Assembly: GCA_903970625.1 (NCBI GenBank)
Contig: CAJCJG010000160.1
Location: 1-37,142 of the forward strand
Length of the DNA: 37,142 bases
Reading direction: 5' to 3'
Source of the DNA: Solirubrobacterales bacterium 70-9
GTDB lineage: Bacteria; Pseudomonadota; Alphaproteobacteria; Acetobacterales; Acetobacteraceae
Each line of letters opens with the position of its first letter. The first letter of the stretch is position 1. Under the pieces are notes generated by a model, which saw nothing but the letters and a program-made list of their open reading frames with translations, searched no databases and was not told where the DNA came from. Positions 8,482-17,458 of the stretch are shown one piece after another. The position numbers and the translations under genes are program-made.

Positions 8482-9159
8482 ATGAGCCGCATCGAGTCCG
8501 TGTTTCTGTTCGATCTGGACGGCACTCTCGTCGATTCGGTCTATCAGCACGTCCTGTCCTGGCAGGACGCGCTGGACGATGCCGGGATTCCGCTCTCGGT
8601 CTGGCGCATCCATCGCCGCATCGGCATGAGCGGTGGGCTGTTCACCAACATGCTGCTGCGGGAAACCGGGATCGAGGCCAGCCCCGAACTGCTCGACAAG
8701 CTTCGGCGTGGGCATGCGGCTGCCTACAAAGCGCGCGTGCATAAGGTGCGGCCGTTGCCGGGGGCGCAGGCGCTGCTGCAAACCCTCAGCGACAACAGGA
8801 TTCCTTGGGCCATCGCCACCAGCGGCCTGATGGACTCGGCGGGGCCGATCATCGAACGGCTCGGTGTGGACATGACAAAAATCCCAGTCGTGACGCGCGA
8901 TCAGGTCAAATACGCCAAGCCCGACCCGGACCTGTTCCTGGCAGCCGCCGCGCGTCTCGGTGCGCCGATCGAGCATTCCGTCGTCGTCGGCGACGCTATC
9001 TGGGACATGCTGGCCGCCCGCCGCTGCCGCGCCCTGGGGGTCGGTCTTCTGTCCGGTGGCTACGGCGAGGACGAGCTGATCCGGGGCGGGGCGGCGCGCG
9101 TGTACGAGGATCCGGCCGACCTGTTTAAGCACCTGGACGAGGTCGGCGGGCGGCGGTAG
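8482..9159 (+). CDS. HAD-superfamily phosphatase, phosphoglycolate-phosphatase-like
   Basis: The 225-residue soluble protein is a type I HAD hydrolase. Motif I is LFDLDGTLVDS, with the nucleophile Asp11 and acid Asp13. A helical cap follows (about 17-85), then motif II (AIATSG), motif III Lys in KYAKPDPDLF and motif IV VVGDAIWDM. It resembles GpH/CbbY-type phosphatases acting on small phosphorylated sugars or glycolate; the substrate is not decidable. It starts 33 bp after the lipoprotein gene and is probably transcribed with it. Length and motif spacing are normal for the family. Confidence 0.92.
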   Translation: MSRIESVFLFDLDGTLVDSVYQHVLSWQDALDDAGIPLSVWRIHRRIGMSGGLFTNMLLRETGIEASPELLDKLRRGHAAAYKARVHKVRPLPGAQALLQTLSDNRIPWAIATSGLMDSAGPIIERLGVDMTKIPVVTRDQVKYAKPDPDLFLAAAARLGAPIEHSVVVGDAIWDMLAARRCRALGVGLLSGGYGEDELIRGGAARVYEDPADLFKHLDEVGGRR

Positions 9160-9204
9160 TGCGCAGGGGGGGAGGCGTTCTTGCGCCAAGGGTCTGTCGG
9201 CAAG
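9159..9204 (+). repeat. Imperfect direct repeat, left copy flanking the Uma2 gene pair
   Basis: This stretch begins at the stop codon of the HAD gene and shares GTGCGCA, a GGGAGGC block, CTTG and CTGTCGG with 9971-10021, in the same order and with small spacing differences. The two copies bracket the Uma2 gene and the 45-residue gene. It may be the trace of an insertion, but the match is imperfect and could be chance. Confidence 0.3.
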
Positions 9205-9250
9205 ATCGTGCCGGTGCGATGATGGCGTGGTCTGTTCAGCGGGCGAGTGA

Positions 9251-9805
9251 ATGAGCGCGGTTGCCAAACAGCCTATGAGCCTGGACGAATTCCTGGCCTG
9301 GGAACGCGGGCAGGAATTGCGTTTTGAATTCGACGGGTTCGGCCCCGTGGCGATGACGGGCGGCACTTTTGCGCACTCGGAGATTGCAACCAATCTGGTT
9401 GAGGCATTGCGGCGTCGGTTGCGTGGCGGCCCGTGCCGGGCCGCTCGCGGCGACCTCAAAATCATCGTGAATGGCCGCGTGCGCTACCCAGACACCGTCG
9501 TCACCTGCACGCCGATCCCGAACAACGCCGATGTGGTGCCCGACCCGGTGGTGGTGTTCGAGGTGCTATCCGCCAGCACGGCTGGCATCGACCCCATCGC
9601 CAAAAATGCCGACTACCGGGCCACGCCGTCGATCCGGCATTACGTAATGCTGGAACAAACCTCGCAGGCCGCCACGATGTTCTCGCGCGACGGCTCGGAG
9701 TGGGTCGGGCGCCTGCTGACTGGCGAGACGTCGTTGACGTTTCCGGAATTGGCGATCGAGATGCCGTTGGCGGAGGTTTATGCCGGCATCGCGTTCGAGG
9801 CGTAA
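9251..9805 (+). CDS. Uma2-family protein with PD-(D/E)xK nuclease fold (DUF820)
   Basis: The 184-residue protein matches Uma2 (DUF820), a restriction-endonuclease-like fold that is abundant in cyanobacteria and some alphaproteobacteria and of unclear role. It begins with the typical MSLDEFLAWER and ELRFEFDGF region (recognition of the family by E-x-x-x-G). It continues with GGTFAHSEIATNLVEAL, the catalytic-type Asp in RYPDTVV, VVFEVLSAST with the Glu, and a Lys in IAKNADYRA before IRHYVMLEQ. So a plausible PD...E...K set is present. A 45-residue gene follows 17 bp downstream, and imperfect repeats lie on both sides of the pair, which suggests a mobile or recently gained unit. Confidence 0.88.
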   Translation: MSAVAKQPMSLDEFLAWERGQELRFEFDGFGPVAMTGGTFAHSEIATNLVEALRRRLRGGPCRAARGDLKIIVNGRVRYPDTVVTCTPIPNNADVVPDPVVVFEVLSASTAGIDPIAKNADYRATPSIRHYVMLEQTSQAATMFSRDGSEWVGRLLTGETSLTFPELAIEMPLAEVYAGIAFEA

Positions 9806-9822
9806 CTCGGGAGGGCAATCCC

Positions 9823-9960
9823 GTGGACATCGACACCGACAAGATCCGCAAGGGCATGATCGACAATCCGCGCGGCAAGGCGAAGTCCGTCGTACTGATG
9901 GACGAAGGGTTGGCCGAGAGCGACCGGTTTTTTGCAAAATTGTTCGGGAAGGCTCTGTAG
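9823..9960 (+). CDS. 45-residue hypothetical protein downstream of Uma2
   Basis: A GTG start at 9823 is preceded by a strong GGGAGGGC ribosome-binding site 7 bases upstream. The product is hydrophilic and charged, opens with Val/Met-DIDTDKIRKGMIDNPRGKAK and ends with SDRFFAKLFGKAL. No signal peptide or membrane segment is present. It sits 17 bp behind the Uma2 gene and is probably co-transcribed; it could be a small partner or regulator of that protein. I do not recognise a family. The good ribosome-binding site and protein-like composition support it as a real gene. Confidence 0.55.
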   Translation: MDIDTDKIRKGMIDNPRGKAKSVVLMDEGLAESDRFFAKLFGKAL

Positions 9961-9970
9961 GGTGGAATCG

Positions 9971-10021
9971 GTGCGCAAGGGAGGCACGCGGATCTTGTCG
10001 CACTAAAAACCTGTCGGGCAG
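9971..10021 (+). repeat. Imperfect direct repeat, right copy flanking the Uma2 gene pair
   Basis: This is the right-hand partner of the repeat at 9159-9204, sharing GTGCGCA, GGGAGGC, TCTTG and CTGTCGG in order. It lies 10 bp after the stop of the 45-residue gene, a position like that of the left copy relative to the HAD gene. Confidence 0.3.
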
Positions 10022-10030
10022 CCGCCCGGT

Positions 10031-10882
10031 TCAGGCCGCAATACCCTCCAACTCCCGCAGCGCGTCCTCCGGCAAAGCGAGGTCGGCGGCTGCGAGATTT
10101 TCCCGCAGATGCACGACGGACGAGGTGCCCGGAATCAGCAGGATGTTGGGCGCCCGGTGCAGCAGCCACGCCAGCGCGACCTGCATCGGCGTGGCGTCCA
10201 GGCGCGCGGCGACCGCGGACAAAGTTGTCGATTGCAGCGGCGTAAAGCCGCCGAGCGGGAAATACGGCACGTACGGAATACCGTCGTGCGCCAAGTCGTC
10301 GATCAGCGCGTCGTCGGCGCGGTGGGAGATATTGTACAGGTTCTGCACGCAGACAATGTTGCAGATGCGCCGCCCGTCGGCAATCTGCGTGGGCGTGACG
10401 TTGCTGAGGCCGATGTGCCGGACAAGGCCCTGGCGTTGCAGATCTGCCAGCACCGTCAGCGGCGCTTCCAGTGAGCCTTCGACCGGATGATGCGGGTTCA
10501 GCATGCTGCGCAGATTGACCACCTCCAGCACGTCCAGGCCGAGATTGCGCAGATTGTCGTGGACCGCCTGCGTCAGCTCCTGGCGCGAAAAGGCAGGAAT
10601 CCACGAGCCATCGGCACCGCGCCGGGCGCTGATCTTGGTGACGATGACGAGATCGTCGGGATAGGGGTGTAGCGCCTCGCGAATGATTTGGTTGGTGACA
10701 TGCGGGCCGTAAAAATCGCTGGTGTCGATATGGTCGATGCCACTTGCGACGGCCTCGCGCAGCACGGCCAAAGCGGCCGCGTGATCCTTCGGTGGCCCGA
10801 AAACGCCGGGGCCGGCTAGCTGCATAGCCCCGTAACCGAGCCGCTTCACGGTGCGGTCGCCGAGTTTGTAGCTGTTGGACAT
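10031..10882 (-). CDS. Aldo/keto reductase, variant with Asn replacing the tetrad His
   Basis: The 283-residue protein is an NADPH-type aldo/keto reductase. Visible family parts are RLGYGAMQLAGPGVFGPP, the catalytic Asp and Tyr in HIDTSDFYGPH, the Lys in VIVTKIS, HIGLSNVT and the cofactor end VPYFPLGGF to LIPGTSSVVHLREN. Where most members have His in an L-H-x segment, this one has VVNLRSM, so Asn replaces His; the E. coli YdbC-like subgroup has the same feature as far as I recall. ATG 10882 has an AGGAG ribosome-binding site, and an upstream in-frame start would add 43 unlikely residues. Substrate unknown. It stands alone on the minus strand after a 340 bp gap. Confidence 0.9.
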   Translation of the reverse strand: MSNSYKLGDRTVKRLGYGAMQLAGPGVFGPPKDHAAALAVLREAVASGIDHIDTSDFYGPHVTNQIIREALHPYPDDLVIVTKISARRGADGSWIPAFSRQELTQAVHDNLRNLGLDVLEVVNLRSMLNPHHPVEGSLEAPLTVLADLQRQGLVRHIGLSNVTPTQIADGRRICNIVCVQNLYNISHRADDALIDDLAHDGIPYVPYFPLGGFTPLQSTTLSAVAARLDATPMQVALAWLLHRAPNILLIPGTSSVVHLRENLAAADLALPEDALRELEGIAA

Positions 10883-11222
10883 GACCGATCTCCTGAGAGG
10901 ACGATGCACAGATGGGGATTGCCCCGTGCGCGAAAACGGGAGCGATTTCGGGCGGGCGCGCGCGGACATCGCTCGTGGGGGATGTGCTGAGCCGCGCGCA
11001 ACACGATGCAAGGATGGATGCGACCCCGGACACTTTGGAAGCCTGATGGCACGGCTGATCTTCAGCGCGTCCGCGTCCGCCGATCAGGCTCTCATCTTTC
11101 GCGATTTGCACGACGCGGCCGGAATACGGTGTTCATCCTGCGTATTGTCCATGGCCGCCGCGAGATTACACGGACGTTGCTGCCGGAACATCACCGGAGC
11201 GGACCTTCGGAGTGAAAGCCGT
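10883..11222. other. 340 bp gap between the AKR and DUF849 genes
   Basis: The gap holds no intact gene. Its right half contains the plus-strand ParE relic (11046-11215). A 44-codon plus-strand frame (10912-11046) ends TGATG, overlapping the relic's ATG in the way antitoxin and toxin genes often overlap. Its product has no ribbon-helix-helix or other pattern I recognise, so it is at best an eroded antitoxin. Confidence 0.5.
11046..11215 (+). pseudogene. Internally deleted ParE/RelE-type toxin relic
   Basis: Two pieces of a ParE-family toxin lie next to each other in different frames. The 5' piece (from ATG 11046) reads MARLIFSASASADQALIF and then RDLHDAAG, the usual first helix region. From 11123, in another frame, the sequence reads NTVFILRIVHGRREITRTLL and stops at 11215, which is the typical ParE C-terminal strand and tail. 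A normal toxin is about 95-100 residues; about 26 plus 22 remain, so the central half has been lost in an out-of-frame deletion near 11121-11123. The toxin should be inactive. Confidence 0.72.
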
Positions 11223-12152
11223 TCAGAACGCCACCTTGTCGCCACCCTTCAATTCCAAAATTTCGCGGGCCTCGTCCGGTGTCGCGATTTCCAGGCCCAG
11301 GCCCTCGATAATTTGCCGCGCTTTCAACACCTGCGCCGCATTGCTCTCGGCCAGTTTGCCGGCGCCGATCCACAGACTGTCCTCCAGCCCCACGCGCACG
11401 TTGCCGCCCATGGCCGCCGCCATCGCCGCAATCGGCAACTGGTTGCGGCCGGCACCGAGCACGGACCATTTGTAGTGCTTGCCGAACAGCCGGTCCGCCG
11501 TGCGCTTCATGTGCGCCACGTCCTCCGGATGCGGTCCGATGCCGCCCAGAATACCGAACACGGTCTGCACGAACAGCGGCGGTTTGACCAACCCGCGCTC
11601 CAGAAAATGCGCAAGATTATAGAGATGGGACGTATCGTAGCATTCGAACTCGAACCGCGTGCCGGTGTCGCGGCACTGTTCCAGCACGTATTCGATGTCC
11701 TTAAAACTGTTGCGGAACACGTTGTCGCGCGAGGCTTCCAGGCCGGGCTTTTCCCAGTCGTACTTAAAATCCTTGAAGCGGTTGAGCATCGGATACAGGC
11801 CGAAATTCATCGAGCCCATGTTCAGCGAGGCGACCTCGGGCTTGAACACGGCCGCAGGCTTGGCGCGTTCGATCACCGTCATGCCGGGGGCGCCGCCGGT
11901 GGTCAGGTTCACCACCGCGTTGGTCGATTGCTTGATGCGCGGCAGGAAGCGGGCAAAGGCTTCTGGCGACTGGTCGGGCTTGCCGTTGTCCTCGTTCCGC
12001 GCGTGCAGATGCACGATGGCCGCGCCCGCCTCGGCGGCACCGATGGCGGCGGCGGCGATCTCGTCGGCCGTGACCGGCAGATAGGGCGACATCGACGGCG
12101 TGTGGATCGCGCCCGTCACGGCGCAGGTGATGATGACCTTGTGGGAAGCCAT
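11223..12152 (-). CDS. BKACE-family beta-keto acid cleavage enzyme (DUF849)
   Basis: The 309-residue protein belongs to the zinc-dependent beta-keto acid cleavage family (founder Kce), which cleaves a beta-keto acid with acetyl-CoA to an acyl-CoA and acetoacetate. Visible markers are the N-terminal VIITCAVTGAIHTPSMSPYLPVT, the metal pair in VHLHARNEDNGKPDQ (two His), NLTTGGAPGMT, SLNMGSMNFG, FECYDTSHLYN, FGILGGIGPHPED and the late GNVRVGLEDSLWIG. The SPYLPVT opening with TGA is common to the family. ATG 12152 starts right at the fold; the longer frame upstream is Arg-rich and unlikely. Substrate specificity cannot be read from the sequence. Confidence 0.93.
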   Translation of the reverse strand: MASHKVIITCAVTGAIHTPSMSPYLPVTADEIAAAAIGAAEAGAAIVHLHARNEDNGKPDQSPEAFARFLPRIKQSTNAVVNLTTGGAPGMTVIERAKPAAVFKPEVASLNMGSMNFGLYPMLNRFKDFKYDWEKPGLEASRDNVFRNSFKDIEYVLEQCRDTGTRFEFECYDTSHLYNLAHFLERGLVKPPLFVQTVFGILGGIGPHPEDVAHMKRTADRLFGKHYKWSVLGAGRNQLPIAAMAAAMGGNVRVGLEDSLWIGAGKLAESNAAQVLKARQIIEGLGLEIATPDEAREILELKGGDKVAF

Positions 12153-12249
12153 GGTTTCCGTCCCTTTTTGCGGCGGCCAGCCTGCGCCGGACGGGGCTCG
12201 CTGCCAAGCCGGGAGCGGCGGATCAGGCGTGCAGTAACGACGGCCATGG

Positions 12250-12726
12250 CTACGCGCCCGGCGCCCAGCCGGCCGGTGTGTCGTGGTCCGGGTGCTGGTA
12301 GCTGACCAGCCCCTGCAATGTCGGGCTGTCCGTCGTGGACGAGACCGGCAGCGCCTCCAGCACCGCGCCGACCATCCAGGGAATGCGGCCCTCGTTGCCG
12401 ACATGCCGCTGCGGCGTCACGCGCTCCGGCTGGTCGAGGCTGCCGATCGAAACGTCAATCCAGTCCTTGTGGAAATAGCGGAACGTCAGCGGCGTGCCGC
12501 AGGCGGGGCAGAAATGGCGCTCGGCGGCGGTGGAGCTGCGGAACGCCGGCGGGGTGCCGCGCGTCCAGGCGAAATCCCGCATCCGCACCGGCGCATAGAC
12601 GGCGAACGGACCACCGACCGCCTTCTGGCACATCCGGCAATGGCAGATGCTGGTGCCCTCCGGCATCGCGCCCAGCGCGTAGCGGATCGCCCCGCACTGG
12701 CAGCCGCCGGTCAATACTGCGTCCAT
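12250..12726 (-). CDS. GFA-family zinc protein (CENP-V/GFA domain)
   Basis: The 158-residue protein has the zinc ligands of the GFA family: GGCQCGAIRY near the start, ICHCRMCQKAVGGPFA and FCPACGTPLTF. The family is named after a glutathione-dependent formaldehyde-activating enzyme, but most members are of unknown substrate. The start at 12726 is chosen over 12759 because it brings GCQCG to residue 8 and has GGGGAGG upstream. It follows the same strand as the DUF849 gene, 97 bp apart. Nothing next to it suggests formaldehyde metabolism. Confidence 0.9.
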   Translation of the reverse strand: MDAVLTGGCQCGAIRYALGAMPEGTSICHCRMCQKAVGGPFAVYAPVRMRDFAWTRGTPPAFRSSTAAERHFCPACGTPLTFRYFHKDWIDVSIGSLDQPERVTPQRHVGNEGRIPWMVGAVLEALPVSSTTDSPTLQGLVSYQHPDHDTPAGWAPGA

Positions 12727-12791
12727 CGCCGCCTCCCCTCGCCGCTCGCGCCGGTTCACGCTATCACGCGGCAGGATCGCAGGAGCAAGCC

Positions 12792-13589
12792 GTGCCCGAG
12801 TCCCCCGAAGCCGAACTGCGCCGCCTGCTGAATGTGATGGCCGCCCTGCGCGACCCGGAAACCGGCTGCCCGTGGGACCGAGTGCAGACGTTCGAGACCA
12901 TCGCGCCGTACACGATCGAGGAAGCGTACGAGGTCGCCGACGCCATCGCGAACAACGACTTTTCGGCCCTGCCGGACGAGCTTGGCGATTTGTTATTTCA
13001 GGTCGTCTATCATTCGCGCATGGCGGAAGAAGCGGGAAAATTCGCGTTTTCGGACGTGGCGGCGGCGATTGCCGACAAGATGGTGCGCCGGCATCCGCAT
13101 GTGTTCGGGATCACGGCGGCGCGCGATGCGGCGGCGCAGACGCTGGCGTGGGAAGAACAAAAGCGGGCCGAGCGCGCCGCGCGGGCGGAAACCGGCACTC
13201 TGGCCGGCATCCCGTTGGCGCTGCCGGCGCTGACGCGGGCGGAGAAACTCGCCAAGCGCGCCGCCCGCGTCGGCTTCGACTGGCCGGACGTGGGCGCGGT
13301 ACTCGACAAACTGGACGAGGAAATTGCCGAAGTGCGCGCCGAACTGCCGGGCGCCGACCCGGCGCGGCTGGCGGACGAGGTGGGCGATCTGCTGTTCGTC
13401 GTGGTCAATCTGGCCCGAAAACTGAAGCTCGACCCGGAAGCCTGCCTGCGCGCCGCCAACCACAAATTCGCCCGCCGGTTCGGGGGCGTGGAAGCGGCGC
13501 TGGCGGCCGAGGGGCGGCTTCCGGCTGAGGCCAGCCTTGCCGACATGGAGGCAGCATGGCAGGCGGTGAAGGCGCGCGAGCGCGCCTGA
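12792..13589 (+). CDS. mazG: Nucleoside triphosphate pyrophosphohydrolase MazG
   Basis: The enzyme hydrolyses NTPs to NMP and pyrophosphate, cleaning non-standard nucleotides and modulating (p)ppGpp responses. The 265 residues carry two MazG repeats. The first has GCPWDRVQTFETIAPYTIEE with the metal-binding EEAYEV...DELGDLLFQVVYHS. The second has LDEEIAEVRAEL...DEVGDLLFVVVNLAR followed by ALRAANHKF-like residues. The start is GTG at 12792, with AGGAG 6 bases upstream; no ATG is available at a suitable place. The 16 bp gap to the downstream exported protease-like gene suggests co-transcription. Confidence 0.94.
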   Translation: MPESPEAELRRLLNVMAALRDPETGCPWDRVQTFETIAPYTIEEAYEVADAIANNDFSALPDELGDLLFQVVYHSRMAEEAGKFAFSDVAAAIADKMVRRHPHVFGITAARDAAAQTLAWEEQKRAERAARAETGTLAGIPLALPALTRAEKLAKRAARVGFDWPDVGAVLDKLDEEIAEVRAELPGADPARLADEVGDLLFVVVNLARKLKLDPEACLRAANHKFARRFGGVEAALAAEGRLPAEASLADMEAAWQAVKARERA

Positions 13590-13605
13590 TCCCCAGGAGC
13601 CGACG

Positions 13606-14160
13606 ATGCGCCTGCTCTTCGCCCTGCTTCTCGCCTGCTTGCCCGGGTCCGCCGCCTGTGCGGCCGAGTTCGAGCGGGTGGAACTGCCGGGGGCTGAGGG
13701 AACCGGAATAAAACTGTCCGGCATCATCGTCCCGGGCGACGAGGCGGCGTTTGCGACAATCTCGGCGGGGATGCCGCGTTCGGTGCTGCTCACCACCGGC
13801 CCCGGCGGTAGCGTCGGCGCGGCCATCGCCATCGGCACGGATCTGCACAATCGCGGCTGGTCCACGCTGGTGCCGGCGGGTGCGACGTGCGCTTCCGCGT
13901 GCTCGATGATCTGGTTGGCGGGCAACCACCGGTTGCTGGCCGAGGGCGGGCTGGTCGGCTTCCACGCCATGTCGATCCGCCAGGACGGGATCGTGGTGGA
14001 GACGCACCAACCGGACGTGGATTTGCGCCGCTGGCTGAACCAGCTCGGCTACAGCGAGGACACCACGGCCACCATCGTCAACACGCCCTCGCGCTTGGTG
14101 CGGTGGCTGGACCGGCTGGAATTGCAGGCGAACGGGATTTCGAGCGAGCCGTATCCGTAG
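13606..14160 (+). CDS. Exported ClpP/crotonase-fold serine hydrolase-like protein
   Basis: The 184-residue protein has a Sec signal peptide (MRLLFALLLACLPGSAACAA, cut near residue 20). The mature part follows the ClpP-type fold: a LLTTGPGGSVGAAIAIG oxyanion turn (62-78), then ATCASACSMIWLAGN with a likely nucleophile Ser97, and LVGFHAMS with His120. Ser97 and His120 sit where ClpP-like proteases have their active residues. Such periplasmic ClpP-like proteins are common in alphaproteobacteria but barely studied. A third catalytic residue is not obvious; Asp136 or Asp138 is possible. It is 16 bp after mazG. Confidence 0.8.
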   Translation: MRLLFALLLACLPGSAACAAEFERVELPGAEGTGIKLSGIIVPGDEAAFATISAGMPRSVLLTTGPGGSVGAAIAIGTDLHNRGWSTLVPAGATCASACSMIWLAGNHRLLAEGGLVGFHAMSIRQDGIVVETHQPDVDLRRWLNQLGYSEDTTATIVNTPSRLVRWLDRLELQANGISSEPYP

Positions 14161-14166
14161 GGCACG

Positions 14167-14997
14167 CTACTCCGCGAACAGCGCCTCGCGCAGTTCCAGG
14201 TAGCTGCCGAAGTCGGGCGCGCAGATCAGGCCGCCGACGGTGCGGGTCGCAAGGTACGGCGTGCCGTCGAAGCGGGCGGAGTAGCCGCCGGCTTCCTGAT
14301 GCAGCAGCACGCCCGGCGCGTGGTCCCACGGCATCAGTTTGTTGGCCAGCATGAAATGGCAGGTGCCGGACGCGAGCATCCGGTACTGGTGCGCGGCACA
14401 CCGCAGATCGAACGACGAGGCGACCTTGGTCAGGTTGCGGGCCACCGTCGCCCGCTGCTCGCGCGGCAGGTAGCGCCAGCCGGCAATGCCAGTCATTTTC
14501 GAGACCTCGACCGGCGGCGCCACATGTAGATCGCGGCGCTGGCCCTGCATGGATTCGACCCACGCCCCTTCGCCGCGAAGCGCGCAGGCGGCGTCGTCGG
14601 CCATCGGGTCGTAGATGATCGCGGCCACGATCTCGCCGCGCACGATGGCGGCGGCCATCACGCCGAACAGCGGCAGGCCGGCGGCATAGTTCTGCGTGCC
14701 GTCCACCGGATCGACCACGAACGCCAGATCGGCCGATTCCAGGCGTTGCAGCAGCGCCGGGTTGGCGGACGCCGCTTCCTCGCCGACGACGACGCAACCA
14801 GGGAAAAGATGTTGCAGGCCGGCGGTGATCATCCGCTCGGCGGCTTCGTCGGCTTCGGTAACGAGATCGAGCGGCCCGGCCTTGGCGCGGATGTCGCCCG
14901 GCTCCAGCCGTTGGAAGCGCGGCATCACTTCCTTGCGCGCGGCGCTGCGCAGCAGCAGCATCACTTCTTCAGCCTGTCGCACCGCGAATCCGGCCAT
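14167..14997 (-). CDS. Inositol monophosphatase family protein
   Basis: This Mg-dependent sugar-phosphate phosphatase of 276 residues shows the family signatures: VTEADEAAERMI, VVGEEAAS (metal Glu), VVDPVDGTQNYAAGLPLFGV (the DPxDGT motif) and MPWDHAPGVLLHQEAGG near the end. Members act on myo-inositol phosphates, histidinol phosphate or related substrates, and this one cannot be assigned. The start at 14997 has a GGGGGG ribosome-binding stretch; an in-frame ATG at 15042 with AGGA is possible and would add 15 residues. It converges on the ClpP-like gene with a 6 bp gap. Confidence 0.92.
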   Translation of the reverse strand: MAGFAVRQAEEVMLLLRSAARKEVMPRFQRLEPGDIRAKAGPLDLVTEADEAAERMITAGLQHLFPGCVVVGEEAASANPALLQRLESADLAFVVDPVDGTQNYAAGLPLFGVMAAAIVRGEIVAAIIYDPMADDAACALRGEGAWVESMQGQRRDLHVAPPVEVSKMTGIAGWRYLPREQRATVARNLTKVASSFDLRCAAHQYRMLASGTCHFMLANKLMPWDHAPGVLLHQEAGGYSARFDGTPYLATRTVGGLICAPDFGSYLELREALFAE

Positions 14998-15095
14998 GCT
15001 CGCCCCCCGGGGGTGGCCCGGCGGGTGCCGGGACTCGCTCATCCACGGACTGTCCTGTAGCCCACCCGGCGCCATCGGCCTAGCGCGTTCGGCGT

Positions 15096-16382
<1,287 letters not shown>

Positions 16383-16446
16383 GGCCGCCCGCGTGGGGGC
16401 AACCGTCGCAGTGCCGCCGCTGTGGCTGCCCTGCGCGCGGGGTGCG

Positions 16447-16746
16447 CTAGGTTCCGCCGGCAGCGGTGCTCTCCCTTGGTGCGATGGTCAGCGTGGTGGA
16501 GGAGCCTTCGGGCTTGGCGCCATCGAACAACTGGATCGGCGCCCCCGGCATGACCGTGCTGATCGCGTGCTTGTACACGAGTTGGGTGTGGCCATCCCGC
16601 CGTAGCAGCACGGAGAAATTGTCGAACCAGGTGATGATGCCCTGGAGTTTCACGCCGTTCACCAGAAAGACAGTGACCGGGGTCTTGTTCTTGCGCACAT
16701 GATTCAGGAACACGTCCTGAACGTTCTGCGACTTCTCGGTTGCCAC
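16447..16746 (-). CDS. hfq: RNA chaperone Hfq
   Basis: Hfq forms a hexameric ring that pairs small RNAs with mRNAs. The 99 residues begin [19 protein letters not shown] and include the Sm1 motif ([22 protein letters not shown]-like [11 protein letters not shown]) and Sm2 motif ([12 protein letters not shown], the YKHAIS signature). A short, Ser/Thr-rich C-terminal tail follows. The start codon is GTG at 16746 with GAGGA about 8 bases upstream. The hfq-hflX pairing is conserved in proteobacteria. The region before it (16747-17001) shows no gene and may hold the promoter. Confidence 0.97.
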   Translation of the reverse strand: MATEKSQNVQDVFLNHVRKNKTPVTVFLVNGVKLQGIITWFDNFSVLLRRDGHTQLVYKHAISTVMPGAPIQLFDGAKPEGSSTTLTIAPRESTAAGGT

Positions 16747-17001
16747 GAGGTGATCCTCTTTGTCTTTTGTTGTCGAATCAGACAGACCCCACGCCGCCCC
16801 GACACGGCGTTAAGTTCGCCGAGCCAGGGACCTATCGCAGGTTGGTAGCAGTCCGCCCCCATGCAAGAACACGACACCGTGCTGCCGGGGCGGCAGTTGA
16901 ACAACCCTTGTAACAGATAGGGATCGCTCGCGGCCATAGACCTATGCATGGCAGCCAACTTTTCCACCCCGGCGCCGACGACGGGCGGTTAGGGTAGCGG
17001 C

Positions 17002-17448
17002 ATGCAATGGGGTCCGATCGGATTCGTGCTGTTCGCGGCGGCGCTGCTGCCGGCGCAGGCGGCGTGCAACGCCGCGATCAACCGCGCCATCGGCCAGCCG
17101 GTGATCGCGATCATGTGCAGCCTGCTCGGCAGCCTCGCCGCCATTCTGTTGTTCGGGCTGTTCAGCGGGCGGTTGTGGCCGGTGCCGGTGGAGCGGCTGG
17201 GCAACGTGCCGCTCTGGGCGTGGGCGGCCGGCCTGGGCGGCGCGTTCTTCGTCGCCGCGCAAGCTCTGATGGTGCCCCGCCTCGGCGCCGCCCTGTTCAC
17301 CAGCCTCGCCGTGACGGGACAAGTCGCGATGGCGATGACATTGGACCATTTTGGCGCACTGAACCTGCCGGCCCACCCCGCCTCGCCGCTGAGGGTGGTC
17401 GGCGCCGCGCTGATCGTGGCGGGGATGGCGCTGGTGGCGCGGTTTTAG
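17002..17448 (+). CDS. DMT-family small membrane protein (YdcZ/DUF606)
   Basis: The 148-residue protein is very hydrophobic with about five predicted membrane segments: residues 5-22, 30-55, 70-92, 95-113 and 130-147. The sequence matches the YdcZ/DUF606 group of small drug/metabolite-type transporters, with the helix-1 pattern ACNAAINRAIGQPV and a central QALMVPRLGAALFTSLAVTGQ. These usually work as single or paired proteins of 140-150 residues, so the length is normal. Substrate unknown. OsmC follows 10 bp downstream on the same strand, suggesting an operon. Confidence 0.85.
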   Translation: MQWGPIGFVLFAAALLPAQAACNAAINRAIGQPVIAIMCSLLGSLAAILLFGLFSGRLWPVPVERLGNVPLWAWAAGLGGAFFVAAQALMVPRLGAALFTSLAVTGQVAMAMTLDHFGALNLPAHPASPLRVVGAALIVAGMALVARF

Positions 17449-17458
17449 GGGGGACGGC

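Noticed and set aside
10912-11046. A 44-codon frame as an intact antitoxin of the ParE relic
   Set aside because: It overlaps the toxin start suitably, but shows no ribbon-helix-helix or other antitoxin fold; kept only as a possible remnant.
16704-16967. An 87-codon minus-strand frame upstream of hfq
   Set aside because: It overlaps the hfq 5' end in another frame, is rich in Cys and Arg, and has no recognisable features.
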